Below, one piece after another: positions 10,361-23,523 of a DNA stretch of 64,000 nt (positions are counted from its first letter, which is position 1; every line of letters starts with the position of its first letter). Under the pieces are notes generated by a model that worked only from the letters and a program-made list of their open reading frames with translations, searched no databases and was not told the DNA's origin. A program made the translations under genes and the position numbers. The stretch covers positions 186,001 through 250,000 of the forward strand of contig WNNJ02002381.1 in the NCBI GenBank assembly GCA_012934845.2. The letters run 5' to 3'. Origin of the DNA: Pomphorhynchus laevis (Eukaryota; Acanthocephala; Palaeacanthocephala; Echinorhynchida; Pomphorhynchidae).

Positions 10361-10475
10361 GACCTCATTAGTTAGTGATTCATTACCTACGCTTCAAAAG
10401 GGTTCTATAACTAAGCTTCGGTTTAAAGGATTGAGTGAAGCGTATGTATTGAATCGGTAGCTGATGAGGTCCACC
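10361..10475. repeat. Imperfect inverted repeat
   Basis: GACCTCATTAGTTAGTGATT at 10361 pairs, with mismatches, with a matching arm that ends in ATGAGGTC near 10475. Arms are about 36 bases around a loop of about 40. It lies directly beside the truncated LINE piece. It may be a small non-autonomous element. No target duplication was confirmed. Confidence 0.55.
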
Positions 10476-10974
10476 AATATTAAAATGCAGCATACTGCTG
10501 TTATCTCATAAATAGGATTTAAGCAACGTGCAGGATGAAGTCATCAAAAGATTAATTGATTCGAAGTACTTCATAATATTCACACATATACCTCAAAGGA
10601 TATTCGGGCTTTTGTAAATCCTTTTGTTTTTTCAAGATTTTAAAACTAATTTTTTGATGATGCTAAATTACGAGAAAACAAGTTCATTACTTGAGCTTGA
10701 GGAACATGAACTACAGGTATGTTTTTGCACCATAGTCCTTTAAACACTAATTTTATTTTAGTTCGGTTTAAACGATATTTCGCAGTTTTTTGAGTTGATT
10801 ATCAATTACATTGACCAAAAATTGTAGTAAGTATATGTACTTATTGTTATTTTTTGATTTGTCAATATTATACCACCATTCATGACATACGATCCAACCA
10901 AATTAATTAATAACCATATAAAATTGCTTATTCTAATTTCTATTACAGTGAAATGTTATTTTTAATCAAATATT

Positions 10975-11125
10975 ATTTTGTCAAATGTCTAGAACGCATT
11001 TTAGAATATAATTCAAATATAATTTTAAATATAATTTCAAATATTCGTTTCAAATACAATTTTGTCAAATGTCTAGAATGCATCTTAGATAATAAAATCC
11101 GTATTTTAGAACGCATTTCATCTAC
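10975..11125. repeat. Local direct repeats around TGTCTAGAA(C/T)GCAT
   Basis: The block CAAATGTCTAGAACGCATTTTAG near 10981 recurs as CAAATGTCTAGAATGCATCTTAG near 11065, and a partial third copy (TTTTAGAACGCATTTC) follows near 11105. The intervening DNA is AT-rich with ATAATTTCAAATA blocks. The small frame across it is a repeat artefact. Confidence 0.5.
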
Positions 11126-11299
11126 AAAATATCTTTCAGAACAAACTGTTTTTTACTCACATAGCTGCAATCACTTATTTAATGATAAATAAAATAAAAT
11201 AAATTATATAGTATACCTAATGATATGAAAAGATACCATTTGTTATCCTATCGATAAGATATTTACTGCATCTGTTCTTTTCTATCAATTATAAGCTGT

Positions 11300-11710
11300 T
11301 TGTAAGAATTCGATTGTAAGGTCTGTATTCAAGAAAGGTAACCGTTCATCAACTGACAATTATAGGCCGGTCAGTTATACTTGTGTATGTTGTCGAGTAC
11401 TTACGAGATTAATTTGTAAGCACATAAAACTTTTTTATTTAGACATTTGTTATGTACTAACCAACATGGATTTTGGAAAGAGCGTTCCACCCAACTAATC
11501 TTCTGGTTTCCCAAAATAGTAGGTCTAGTTCAATTGATCAAATTTACCGAAGTCAGTGTAGTATTTTTCGACTTTTACAGATCGTTTGATCTGGTTAAGC
11601 ATTATATCTTGTTAGCGAAATTGCGGGCACTGGGCTTACAACCCGTTATAACAGGCCGGGTAGAAGCTTTTGTTTCAAACCGAACCTTGCTAGGTTTACA
11701 TAAATGATGT
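11300..11710 (+). mobile_element. Old LINE reverse transcriptase fragment
   Basis: A decayed RT finger and palm segment. DNYRPVSYT near 11355 matches the conserved RPIS block, NQHGFWKERST near 11460 matches the QHGFR block, and VVFFDFYRSFDLVKH near 11558 matches motif A (F-D-F-x-x-x-F-D). The pieces lie in two frames and the element ends at about 11710. It is more diverged than the other LINEs here. The palm motif suggests a Jockey/CR1-like origin. Confidence 0.7.
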
Positions 11711-13552
11711 TTTATCTTGAATATATCCCAGTGCTGATGTACTTCCAGGCTTAGTCTTAACTCCAGTGTTGTGTAGCCAAGACTGAGCTACGGATATCCA
11801 TTGATTTAAACTCTTATAAGGTTATTTATAAGAAAATAATGCAATTCAACCGACATTGCAAAGTTATGGAATTAAACACACTCTTCAACAATCAACGCTC
11901 ATCGCTGAAGATCTTCAAATATAAACTGTTGAATGGGGAAACAGTACGTTGTCTTTAATAATACTAATTGCTAAATAATCTTTCAGTTGTATATATAAGG
12001 CTTCATGTTCAAATTCATATAAAATCGTACTTTTGCTATTTAGACCGGTATCATTTACAAAAAACTACGAACTGTTTAAATACGTCTTAGGTAAGATTGA
12101 CATTTGTAGCTTTCAGACAACCAATTCAGCTCATTTCAAATTTCATATACTTCATATATCATCAGCTGCTTACTCACAATTGCCTTTGAATAAGTTCTTG
12201 ATAAAGCTAATCTTCTCTATTGTAATTGTTTCTTATTATGAGAAGCTTTCTGCTGTTCGTAATAGATTTGTTAAATACTGCTTCAAGGAATTTGATTTTA
12301 TATTCAAGTGGATACTCTGTTTTGAAAAATCATGTTTTAAAGCATCTGTCCCCGTCGTAATGATCAAATCTCCTACATGGTAGAAAATAAAGCATTTAAT
12401 ACCGTCACATCATGAGTAAATGTCTTAGAACAGTTGTTGATAAACCAGTTGACATTCAGAACAGTACACCGATCTCGTATAAATTAATTTTGTAAATGTA
12501 TCTAAAATCTAACACTGTCTAATTCTGTTTTCTAAAATTATACTAGCAGAAATATGTATATTATCATCAAGATTAATAAGTATTCCGTTTGATTAATCTG
12601 CCAGGCTTTAATTTAACAGACGCTCTACGTTTGATGTATATACAGTTTTCAAATCTGGTACAACATGATCTTATCATTGGATTCTCAGTGTATTTGTAAG
12701 TGGATTATTCAGTGCTAGTTACTTTAATAAATCCCTTAACGATTTCTAGATTCAGGAATTGATGCATATTGAAGCAAACGACTATGGCTGAGTTTCATTA
12801 TACATGCCACTATCAGATTTATAAATTGTTGGAAAATTAAAATAAAACGAGCCAAGTTATAACAAACATCTATTATCGTCAGATGATGGTTGATATTTTT
12901 GCATTTGTGTTAATTTAACTGCTTTGTACTTTAATATTGAGTGATTTGTTTCTATTCTTATAAGTAACTTACACAGCTTTCACATATTGATACAGTTTCT
13001 TTGCACTCTGATCCATCATTAAAATTTGGATTGTATTACGGATACAGTCAAGATAATTATCGAATTCTGGTCACGATTTCACCACTTATTGCAGAGTTTA
13101 ACCCACACCGGTTATTTACTCGATCACAAATCATTGATAAAGTGTATAAAATTAAAAGTAACGCAATACTTGAATATACGGGCTGCTACTATAATCAGGA
13201 ACAGCCCTTCGAAAACTAGTCACAGACAGTGCAACCATATCGCAAGGAAGACCGTTCAAAGCTCGTAATGCTCTGTCGGATAATCGAGAGAATGTGCTAC
13301 TTGACCCATGTCCACAATTCATCAGATGAAATGAGTGTCCCATGTGGCACTGTCTTCTATTTGTTATCACATATTGTTGTGGATATCCGTTAATTCCCTT
13401 CACCATAAAGTACATGGCTTATACATCTAGGTTCATTAACCTACAACATGCACTATTAACATTCTCCGCGAGAAGGCGTTGTGAGTAGCTCAGATTTCAA
13501 ATTTCAGTGCATAATTTGCTACCACATCGTAGAATACATTCTAAACTGTTAA
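11711..13552. other. Long AT-rich stretch without a recognisable gene
   Basis: Frames such as 12033-12383 and 13001-13219 show no known motif, and their composition matches the background. The part at 13200-13430 is less AT-rich and has fairly open frames on both strands, but nothing identifiable. It may be very old retroelement sequence. Confidence 0.45.
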
Positions 13553-14505
13553 CCTCACCCTCGGCGCACGCTTAAATGACCACAATAACAAAAAACGAAA
13601 GTCTAAATCATGTGTCGAGAAAGTGGGTACGGAGGCGGTATTTGAATGTAATAAAGGAGGAAGCGCGGCGGACGTCGAGAGGGAGCTGATTCCAGGCGAG
13701 TGGAGCGGCGACGAGGAAGGATCAGAGACCGTAGTTGTTAGAGTAATTGGGAACGTGGAGTAAGAGGAAATTACGGGAACGCAGTGATAGAGAGGTGGGG
13801 GAGTGTCGTCTGAGAAAGGGAGGTTGATGAACGATGGGAGCCGACAGCGATGAGACGAAAATTTACAAGACGGCGGAGTTGTATGCGGACGTGGATGGTG
13901 GGCCAGGAGAGTTGGGCAAGATATGTGAATGTGTGGTTAAAGCGACGGGGATGAAGGAGCACTAGAACGGCGGAGTTGATGATGCGTTGTAGGTGTAGGA
14001 TGATATATTTTGGAGAATTAACGAAAAGGCTAAGGCAGTAATCGATTTTAAAGGAAAGAAGCGATGAGAGAGACATACAGGAACGGAAGTCGATAATGGG
14101 GCGGATACGGCGGATGTCACGGATAATTAAGTTAGTCGAGCGGGCCTTGTCACGGACGAAGAGTTTAAGGGAAATGTGATCATCAAAATGGAATCCTAAG
14201 AAAGTGAGATTGTGGACTATGAGGATGATTGATGAGGCAAAAGCTATAGGGGGAGGATATATGTTAGGTTGACGGGAGAGGATCCACATTATTTTGGACT
14301 TGTATGGGTTTTTCACGAGACGAAGTCGGAAGATACGTTTGTAGATAGAAGAAATATAGTTGGATGCAGAGATTGCGATATCGTGTATGCGATGTACGGG
14401 TGAATGAGCATATATGAGGATGTCATCGACATATTGCATGACGTTAAAGGACTAAGGTATGTAAAACGGAGAGAGATAGCCAAGTAGTAGAGATAAAAGC
14501 AGGCG
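13553..14505 (-). mobile_element. 5'-truncated CR1/L2-like LINE copy
   Basis: On the - strand this matches the last part of the LINE at 5303-9290: from the segment before MQYVDDILIYAHSPVHRIHD (with the YVDD catalytic box intact) through the RT thumb to the 3' end GCGTGCGCCGAG. It is truncated at the 5' end near 14505, as expected from incomplete target-primed reverse transcription. The frame 13771-14439 covers most of it, with breaks outside. It abuts, and probably inserted into, an unrelated LINE fragment at 14520-15140. Confidence 0.85.
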
Positions 14506-14519
14506 CATTTTGTCGTATA

Positions 14520-15140
14520 TAAGACGCCAAAACATAAAGGTGATAGGTGCGAAAGAACATTCTTAATAATGCAAAGTATCCTCTTAGCTTCAGCACATCT
14601 CCGATCAGTGTCAACTCCAGTTCTCAAAGTCCGATCCCAAATTATTCCCAAATCCCAAACACTCACAACTGTTTCGATCTCTTGTAACCCTAGCATATAT
14701 AAAGATATAAGTGAAGACCTTCTAAAGCGCATGTGAGCACATTTTGATACGTAAATCAATTAATCGGTCTGACAACTCCATTCATAAATTTTATCAACTT
14801 CCATCTGAAATTTCACGAAGTCAGCTAATGAATCAATTTTAGCCCATATTTTCAAATCATCAGCGTACGCAAGACATCCACAATTAATTTTATGCAACAA
14901 GGAGTCAACGAAAATTGTAAATAAAACACCAGTATTCAAATCTCAAGGGTCAGATAGGCTTTCACTAATACAGACATAAAATTGACGATCACTAAGGAAA
15001 TTATTGACCAAACCAACAACACTGATGTGAATGTCGTAAGAAATCAATACGTAGTTTAGTAGGGTTAGATGTACTCGATCAAATGCCCGAATGAAGTCAA
15101 AGAATATAACATCTACACAGTGCCCAGTATAGATCAAGTC
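14520..15140 (-). mobile_element. LINE RT fragment interrupted by a CR1/L2-like copy
   Basis: On the - strand, VIFFDFIRAFDRVHLTLL near 15060-15115 is RT motif A, and FLSDRQFYVCISESLSDP near 14945-14998 is the region before motif B. A palm-to-thumb segment follows, with SCLAYADDLKIW-like sequence near 14850 and DLGIIWDRTLRTGVD near 14615-14665, the block after motif E. It belongs to a different family from the LINE that borders it at about 14505. Confidence 0.75.
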
Positions 15141-16630
15141 TACTCAAGCCTCACGTGCACACAAAATACATTTTTGACAATGAAGATACAATTGACAATT
15201 TATGGAAACATTTGACAATGAAAGATCGTAATTCTAGGATTAAGTTCATCAGTTGTATTTTGTTGAATAGCCCATACAACAACTTAATTTTAAAGCTTAT
15301 TCTTAATACGGGAAAATTCAATATTCGCTTTATAACTGTTCCTGTGTTACGAACGTCGTTGTTTCTGCCAATATGTAAATTAACCTGTCCTTTCCCCAAA
15401 GGATTATTGTATTTCAGGAATCACTTTTTTAAGCACATGTTGCGAAACGGGTAAACTACGAAATTTTGCAAAAATCAAAGTAAATCAAAATAATAGTATC
15501 CACAAGTAACTGAATTAAATACCCGAAATAATCGACCTAGTTGGAAACGGGAAAATCACCTATGGACTTAATAAGATTTTGCGATCGACGAGTTTCTACG
15601 CAAATTATTATATATTTAATCGCTTATTAATTACATATTAATGATAAATAACTTATTAATAAACGTTTCGATCGTTTTCTAGTTATTACTTGGAAATGAC
15701 TAATTCCATAAATACTTTGCTTAATTTTATTTAGATATAATAATTAGCGTAAAAGGGAAATAGTAAGATTCTTATCTACATGAAATCATTAATTCGATAT
15801 TTTAATAGTTGCTACTATCAAAATAAATAATTTAGAATAGTTTCTTAATATTCCATGTGCATCCTCCATTGTTGATTTGTTTAATCATTAGATACGGACA
15901 ATCGGCACAGGCAACTCAAGAACTTTCTAGTTCTACAAATGCTAATTGGATTTCTGAATTTATTGCTAAAAATCTAAAAGAATGTGTTATAATGACCTTA
16001 CTGTACAGGACAATTTTATAAAACAATAAAAGATACAATAATTAAAATTGTCCGGACTATAAAACTTAAAATATACAAACTCAAAAAATCAATATAATTA
16101 CGCTGATATTTAATAAATTTCGATACGTTAATGAAATATTGTTTATGCGATCATGTGGATTCGTTACCGTAAGTGATACCATTATTTTTTAACTAATCTA
16201 TCAAGTGTAATATTGCCAATAAAATCATAAAAAATTCAATTAAAATAATATTTGTAATATAATTATATATGACAATTTAATACTTAGATATTTTGTGTTT
16301 ATAGAAATATAACGTTTTCCAAACCGATGCTTATCATGAAATAGGAACATAATCCGTTGTTTCAAGATAATGTTTTAATATACTCCGTAAACGGCTTATA
16401 TTTGCAGCAATTTTCAAAGAGCAGAATCTATTAATTCCAAACCTTATATAAACTCAAGAACAACACATTTACTTTCCAATAGAAGCTTTCCTAATCGCGC
16501 TGTTAGAATGTCCGAATGTTTAGTTCAGAAAGCGAGTATGGACCTCAAAAACAAAACTTGTTTTTAGGTATTCGCTTTGCTGGAAACGAATTTTATAATA
16601 AAACTTGAAAATATATACTAGTCACATAAT
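15141..16630. other. AT-rich stretch, no gene recognised
   Basis: No convincing coding region. A 99-codon frame at 15155-15454 has an overlapping frame of similar length on the other strand and no known motif. Near 15800, TTCGATATTTTAATAGTTGC resembles, with mismatches, the motif of the inverted repeat at 16632. Confidence 0.4.
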
Positions 16631-16631
16631 C

Positions 16632-16880
16632 TTCTTTTATTTTGAATATATAGTTTTACAGGAAAAAAGAAGAGAATAATTTCTCTTTATTTGACAAAAT
16701 TCAATATTTCGATAGCTCCTGCTATCAAAAATAAATTATTATTTTTAAAAATTTATTTAGTTTATTTTATTGTAATCCTGATGATAGCAGGAGCTATCGA
16801 AATATTGAATTTTGTTAAATAAAGGAAAATTATTTTCTGTGTTCCTGTAAAACTATATATTCGAAATAAAAGAAAATTAT
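16632..16880. repeat. Inverted repeat with hammerhead-like core sequence
   Basis: Arms of about 95 bases pair imperfectly (16632-16730 with 16785-16880) around a loop of about 55 bases. Each arm contains a block read as CCTGATGATAGC, AGGA, GCTATCGAAATATTG. A third copy lies at 17335-17375. The order CTGATGA, short stem, GAAA is that of a hammerhead ribozyme centre, but stem II is offset and no proper stem III is seen, so activity is doubtful. The repeat probably comes from terminal repeats of a PLE or a related non-autonomous element. Confidence 0.6.
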
Positions 16881-17186
16881 GGGTTTAGTATTTATTATCA
16901 AGTTTTATTATTAAATAAACTAATAAAATTCGACAGAGCGGTCAATTCGACTGAGATGTTTACAGATTGCTCATAAAAAATTATATTGATAGAGTATTTG
17001 TAAAGTATTTGTATTATATCGTGACTCATTATATAATTTTATACTAAAACCATAAGTTTCTTCCATTTCAATATAAAGTTATATCTAAAATATAACATTT
17101 AGTATATAATTTAATATAAATTTTATATTATCAAAATATTAATAAAATTTTATTTTATATTATTTTTTATATTTAATATAAAATTT

Positions 17187-17300
17187 CCTGTAATAACTTT
17201 ATATTTTAAAAAAATTCCTGTAATAACTTTATATTTAAAAAATTCCTGTAATAACTTTATATTTGAAAAATTCCTGTAATAACTTTATATTTGAAAAAGT
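17187..17300. repeat. 28-bp minisatellite, four copies
   Basis: TTCCTGTAATAACTTTATAT followed by an A-rich spacer is repeated four times with small length changes in the spacer. It lies just before the third copy of the repeat described at 16632. Confidence 0.85.
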
Positions 17301-17840
17301 TGAAAACACGAAAATTGTGAAACATGTATTGTAATCCTGATGATGATAGCAGGAGCTATCGAAATATTGAATTTTGTCAAAACATGTTTGAATATAAACG
17401 AAGATTCGCAAACAATTAATTACTCAATCAAATAGTTTGTTTGAATTGCAAAATAGTTTATTTTGCAATTTTTTTAAACAGATCAGGGGTTAACAACATA
17501 AATATAATATTGAAATATGCATTTCTTACCTATTTATAAACTCATTGTAATAATTGTGTATTTTATTACTTATGTCAAGTAAAAATAAAATAAGTCTTAT
17601 AGTGCTATTGATATTTATCAAACTATTCGCGATATAATAATGAAACTATCTGTTTTGTCTAAAATTTATTCTTCTTTAATTCGCTGCTTTATTTTTAAAT
17701 TGAACAAATTTAAAAATTAAACTGATCACAATCTACAATTAAATTATCAGCAGTTACATTTTATTAATAAATTATATCGTTTTTATAAAAAAATAATATT
17801 TTCCTTGTTCATTTTGTTAAATGAACGAACATTTAACCAG

Positions 17841-20800
17841 CTTGCAGTGTTTTCACTTATTTCCATCTTCCCTGAAAATGTCGCAGCTTCTGACGATGTT
17901 TACTACTTTATTTTGAAACAGAATAAAGTAATGAGAATAAAGTTTATTAAAATTAATTTCACGTTCTATATAATTTTACCCTCAAATTAATAGTTTAGTA
18001 TTAAAAGAGATAATTGTTCTTTTTGGTTCCTGTCATATAACTTTTCCCCGACCATTTCAGTAGCTACTCATGAAAATTAAAATTTTAATCCATAAAATTA
18101 ATTTAAAATAAAATTTTAAAATTAATATAATTAATAAAATTTTTGATTGTTCTAATTTTACTACTAATCTTCGAATTTTATATAATTAATAATTCAAATT
18201 AACACGTAATGATATATCTTTTTGATTTAAATTAATATTTAATCTATATCTTTTAAAATTAGTAATTTTTGATTATTTTTATTACAATAATTTCTTTTAA
18301 TATCAATTTTAACTAATGATTTTATTAAAAATGGTTTCAAATTATAAATGCTTTTGTCCTGAATTAGTTAATGCGCCTTAAGAGAAATAATTGTTATTTT
18401 TTATTCCTACGTCGATTTTACGATCGATGAGTTTCTACCTAAAAAAGGGATTTCTTGAGATTATTATCTAAATAATTTTGCCCTCAAATTAATGCAACAA
18501 AAATTTCTTGTCAAGAATTACAAGATTAAAAGATTTTACAAGACTGCAATTACAAATTATTTTTTTTCAATTACAATTGTTTTTCTTGTCAACTACTTCT
18601 CTTCCTTTAATATTAATGTTTCGAAATATTTTTTGATATATTGATGATATATGTGCATTTTACTAACATTATTATTAATAATAACATTATTATTATCATT
18701 ATTATATAATATAATAAATATCAATAACTATTTATTAATAAATAAATATTAATATTATATTATCTAACAAAAATTAAACAATCAAGTAAATATAAATATA
18801 TGGATAAAATTGAATTAATAGAATCCTTAAATATTTTGATAAATCAAAATTATTTAAAAGTAGGGCATCTATATTTAGACAAGTAAAAGGTGTTCCAATG
18901 GGTGGTAATAGTAGCCCAATTATAGCTGACTTGTTTTTAAGCTTTATAGAATATGAATTTGTTCATAACTGTGTAAAAACTAAATCTAAACAATATAAAT
19001 ATATGAAATATATGTTTCGATACATTGATGATATATGTGTATTTAATTCTAATAATTTTTATTCAATTAGTGAACACATTTATCCAGAAAGCCTTATTCT
19101 TAACAAAACCAATATTAATGATAAAGAAGGTGTATATCTAGATATGAACATTAAATTAACATTAACTAAAACTACTATTAATTTATATCGTAAAGATGAC
19201 ATATTTGAATTTACAAGAAACATAAAATAAGATATAGAAAACTAGATATATCCAGTTAAATTGATTTCTAGTATTAACTCGGCAAATACAGTATACTGTA
19301 GCATATTATATACTTACATATTTCAGGTCCAAAACAACATAACGGCTCTTTGCATTCAGCGTTGCTTCCTGGTTGATAATTTGTTTGAAGATGAATATCT
19401 GTTAAGTGTAGAATTCTTTTTACAGATGGCTGTTTGAAGACAGTTTTATAAGACTAAATTAGGGAAGCAAAATGAATTTGGCAAATAAAATAATTAAAAT
19501 CTGTCGTAAAGACTGTAAAAATATAAAATAATGAAGTAATAAACATTTAAAATTAATGGATGCCTAAACATAAGATGTATCGGTGTTAACTTTCATGACA
19601 GTAAAAACAAAATCTAACAGCAGCATTCTGACTGACACATCTTGGATATGTTCGCTTAAAATACATATATAATATGTAAAACATTTTGTTACTAAGCATT
19701 AATTTTACAATATAAATATATGAAATATATGTTTAATATATAAAATTAATTAGCATTAATTTTACAATATAAATATATGAAATATATGTTTCGATACATT
19801 GATGATATATGTGTATTTAATTCCAATAATTTTTATTCAAGTAGTGAACACATTTATCCAGAAAGCCTTTTTCTTAACAAAACCAATATTAATGATAAGG
19901 AAGGTGTATATCTAGATATGAACATTAAATTAAGATCAATTAAAATAAGATCAATAAAATATATCAATATAAAATATTGATAAATATTTTATATTTTATA
20001 AAATATTTATATAATAAATATTTATAATATTTTATCTTATCAATAAAATAAGATCAATATAAAATCAATATTTTTATTAATCTTAATCAATTAAATTCTT
20101 TTATTGAGAATAAAATCAAACAGAAAATAGTAAAATATACAAATCAACACAATATTATTAGAATTAAATTTAAACTCGTTAAAGGAAGCTTTTAATGAAT
20201 GGATAATAAATAATATACTTTGTATTAGAATAAGATACACCAGATGATCAAATTTCATAAGAGGAAATACGTCATTAGTATGTATTTGTTCCCGCTGCTA
20301 TGTTGGGTCGAGAAATAGGGGTCGAAACCTGAAAATCTCGCAGTTACTATTGATGATCGCAAATCCTTATTCGGATATATAGTCTGTTATTTATTAGTCA
20401 ATTCATAAAATTAAATTATTTATGATTATATAATTATTTATTTTTATTATATAATTATGTTTAATTTATAAATAATTTAATATACGTAGACTCAGTTATC
20501 TGATCTGTTTTGTTCCTGCTTCGATTTTACGATTGATAGTTTCTACGTAAAATAATATATTATTTTACTCAAATTAAAATCAACTTTCTTGTACACTTTA
20601 GCAATGAGGCTTGTCTTGCATGTGAACGTGTTCCGGTGAAATTCGCAACAGTACGTATGACACAGAATTTAAATTTAAAACGATTATTCAAGATTTAGAT
20701 AAATTTGAATTTTTTATTTTGAAAGAAATTGTGTTGCTTTGTAAATTATAAAGTTCGTTAGTTATCAAAATTATGAATATAACATTATCAATTATCTTTT

Positions 20801-23486
20801 AGTATTTCTTAATCAATTGTTTAATTTAATACTTTATAATTAGACAATTTACTTCAAAAAATAATATAGTAATAATCAATTTTTAAATGATTTTAGTTAT
20901 ATAATTCTCATCTTAAATAGTATAAATGACATTGCATATTAGAACCGGGAGTTTTAATAAACTAGTATTATCACGATAACCATTGGTACCGATTGTTTCT
21001 ATATTGAACGTCATGAGATGTGAATCATTATCACTGTATATTCTACTTGGATATATGACCAAATACCATTCAACCGTTAAGGTTTTTGTATATTGAAAAA
21101 TGCTGTTCATTGCCGCGAAAGAATAATGTAAAATTTTTAAATTTTACTAATTTTAATATTTTAAAATGATAAAAATTCGGTTTTGCAGCAAAATTTAGAT
21201 TTTGTTGCAAATTTATTTGTTTTAAGAAAAAATTCTAAAAAATAAATTATTTTTAAAGATTTTTTAAATGAAGATTTCAAAATTTTTGAAATTTGAAAAC
21301 ACATTTCAAAAAATCTGTTTCAAGATTTATTATAAAGATTTATTTATTAAATAAAGATTTTATTAAATAAAGATAGAGGAAGATACGTTGCTTAGAAGGA
21401 GGTTTAACTTTGATTCCATCAAAGTGGCTTTCTTTCAGGCAGCTATCCAACTCTTTCCCCGAATTGGTAGTGAGAGTTTGACCGAATTTAATTCCTACGT
21501 CTCATTGCAAGCTACCGCGTTGCTTTCGACTACCTATAACTGGTTGAAACTACTAGGAGTAGATGTTATAGTCCTTCAGGAGACGCGGTCTATCCGGCTC
21601 CCCCGGAACATTACTCGATTTACCCATAAGCACATATACACCCGCTATACTCCGTACATAGCCCCACCTCACTTCAAGGTCTTTTAACCCTAGTAAAAAG
21701 CTCTTTAAGATCATCCCTCTTGCTAGACTATTATTGTCCAGCCCTGTCTTGTTTAGCTAAATCACTCTTTAAAAACGGTAAACGCATCAGCATAGCCAAT
21801 GTCTATATTCGGCCAGGAGAAATTCACAAGAACCGTGACCTCCTGGATCAAATAGTGGAAAGCGGTTATGACATGTTACTTGGTGACTTCAACTACATAA
21901 CTGGTCGTTGGATTAATGCAGCACTCAGCAGAGCCAGGAACACTTACCTGATTCATAAACAACCATCCACCACGTTTCATTGCTCAATAACTAATTCTCT
22001 CCTCCACATATTACTGCTTCATAAGATGTGGTTGTTGAAACCCATCTGTATTGAGCAGTCGCGCCAAAAACAGACCACCTTTCATGACCTAATTCTTTGG
22101 CGGATAGAGGAAGATAGGTTGCTTAGAAGGAGGTTTCACTTTGATCCCATCAGAGTGACTTTCTTTCAGGCAGCTATCCAACTCTTTCCCAGAATTGGTA
22201 ATGAGAGTTTGACCGAATTTAATCTCTACGTCTCATCGCAAGCTACCGCGTTGCTTTCGACTACCTATAACTGGTTAAAAAATTCTTTACTTATAAGTAC
22301 ATGCATTTGAGAAATAATTAACATACAATCAATCCAGTTCATCTCGCTCCGCTCGCCGAATTTTAAGAGTTAACCTCTCCAATTATTAAAACAAATTGCA
22401 GAGTTTCTATCACAGTTGACATATACACCCGTGAAAATCATTGATACTAGTAAACAAGCGCTAGCATAATAAATTTATGAATAATTATAATGAATATTTA
22501 TAAATTAAATAATTTACTTTTGAAATTTGTTTATAAAAAAACTTTTTTGTAAATCAAAATCAGTTTTATTCAAGTAGTTTATGCATGATATCTGAATTTA
22601 GTTATTGCTCAGTTAGTTATTGTTTATTGATATATGAATTTAGTTATTTAGTCATTTTGAAAGTGTAGACTTTCAAATGATTCAAATGTAGGTTTTTAAA
22701 CAATATTTTATAAAATAAAGTTTTTTCAAAGATATCTAAAGGTAATTTAAAATTTTTTAATTTTATTTAGGATGCTGATTTCATAGTATTACAAAATAGC
22801 TGCGAAGCCTTACGATCTAAACGATACGACTTACTTTTAAAACAGTTCGCGAATTTGAGTCCTACGAATGATTATTACAAAAATATGCAGATTGTGATTG
22901 GTAATTGAATTATCGTATATTAATTTCATATACTTGTAACAGTTTGAACTGTTTTCACTGTGTGATACAACCAATAAACTACGATTGTGTGATTTAATCG
23001 ATAAACGACAATTGTGTGATTTAAGCGATAAATGACAATTATGTGATATAACCGATAAACGACAATTGTATGATTTAAGCGATAAACAACAAATGTGTGA
23101 TTTAATCGATAAACACAATGGATATTGGACAACCGTCTCCGTATATCACATTATATATATAATCATAAGAGATTATATATATAAAACTCTTATGATTACA
23201 TAGAAAGAATTGATCCACTCAATCTCGGTTTCTTACAGTCAAGCATCCGAAAGTTTGATCCTCTGGTTGTTTATGATGGTCTGCATTGCAAATTGTTGGA
23301 TTTAAGAGCTAACGCCACCAACAATTTAAGCTAGATGTCGGAAATGCATTTTCACAATGTCACAGAGGCAGCCGAAACGGCGTGTGATAGTTCATCTTAC
23401 TGACGATGGCTGCCGGCTATCACATGACCGTCTAGGAGTGACGAAAGTTTGCAGACTGAAGAATATGCTCGATTTGAACTCTTACT

Positions 23487-23523
<37 letters not shown>

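Noticed and set aside
10361-10475. A hammerhead in the inverted repeat (AGCTGATGAGGTCC)
   Set aside because: A CTGATGAG box is present, but no GAAA box follows at a suitable distance and no stem II forms.
12033-12383. A 116-codon frame
   Set aside because: Its amino acid content is that of random AT-rich DNA (Phe, Ile, Lys, Tyr, Ser), and there are no motifs or splice context.
15155-15454. A 99-codon frame with an 82-codon frame on the opposite strand
   Set aside because: Neither has recognisable motifs. It probably lies in decayed retroelement or intergenic sequence.
22955-23118. Possible CRISPR-like array of 27-bp repeats
   Set aside because: The repeats are contiguous without unique spacers and the genome is eukaryotic. 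It is a minisatellite.
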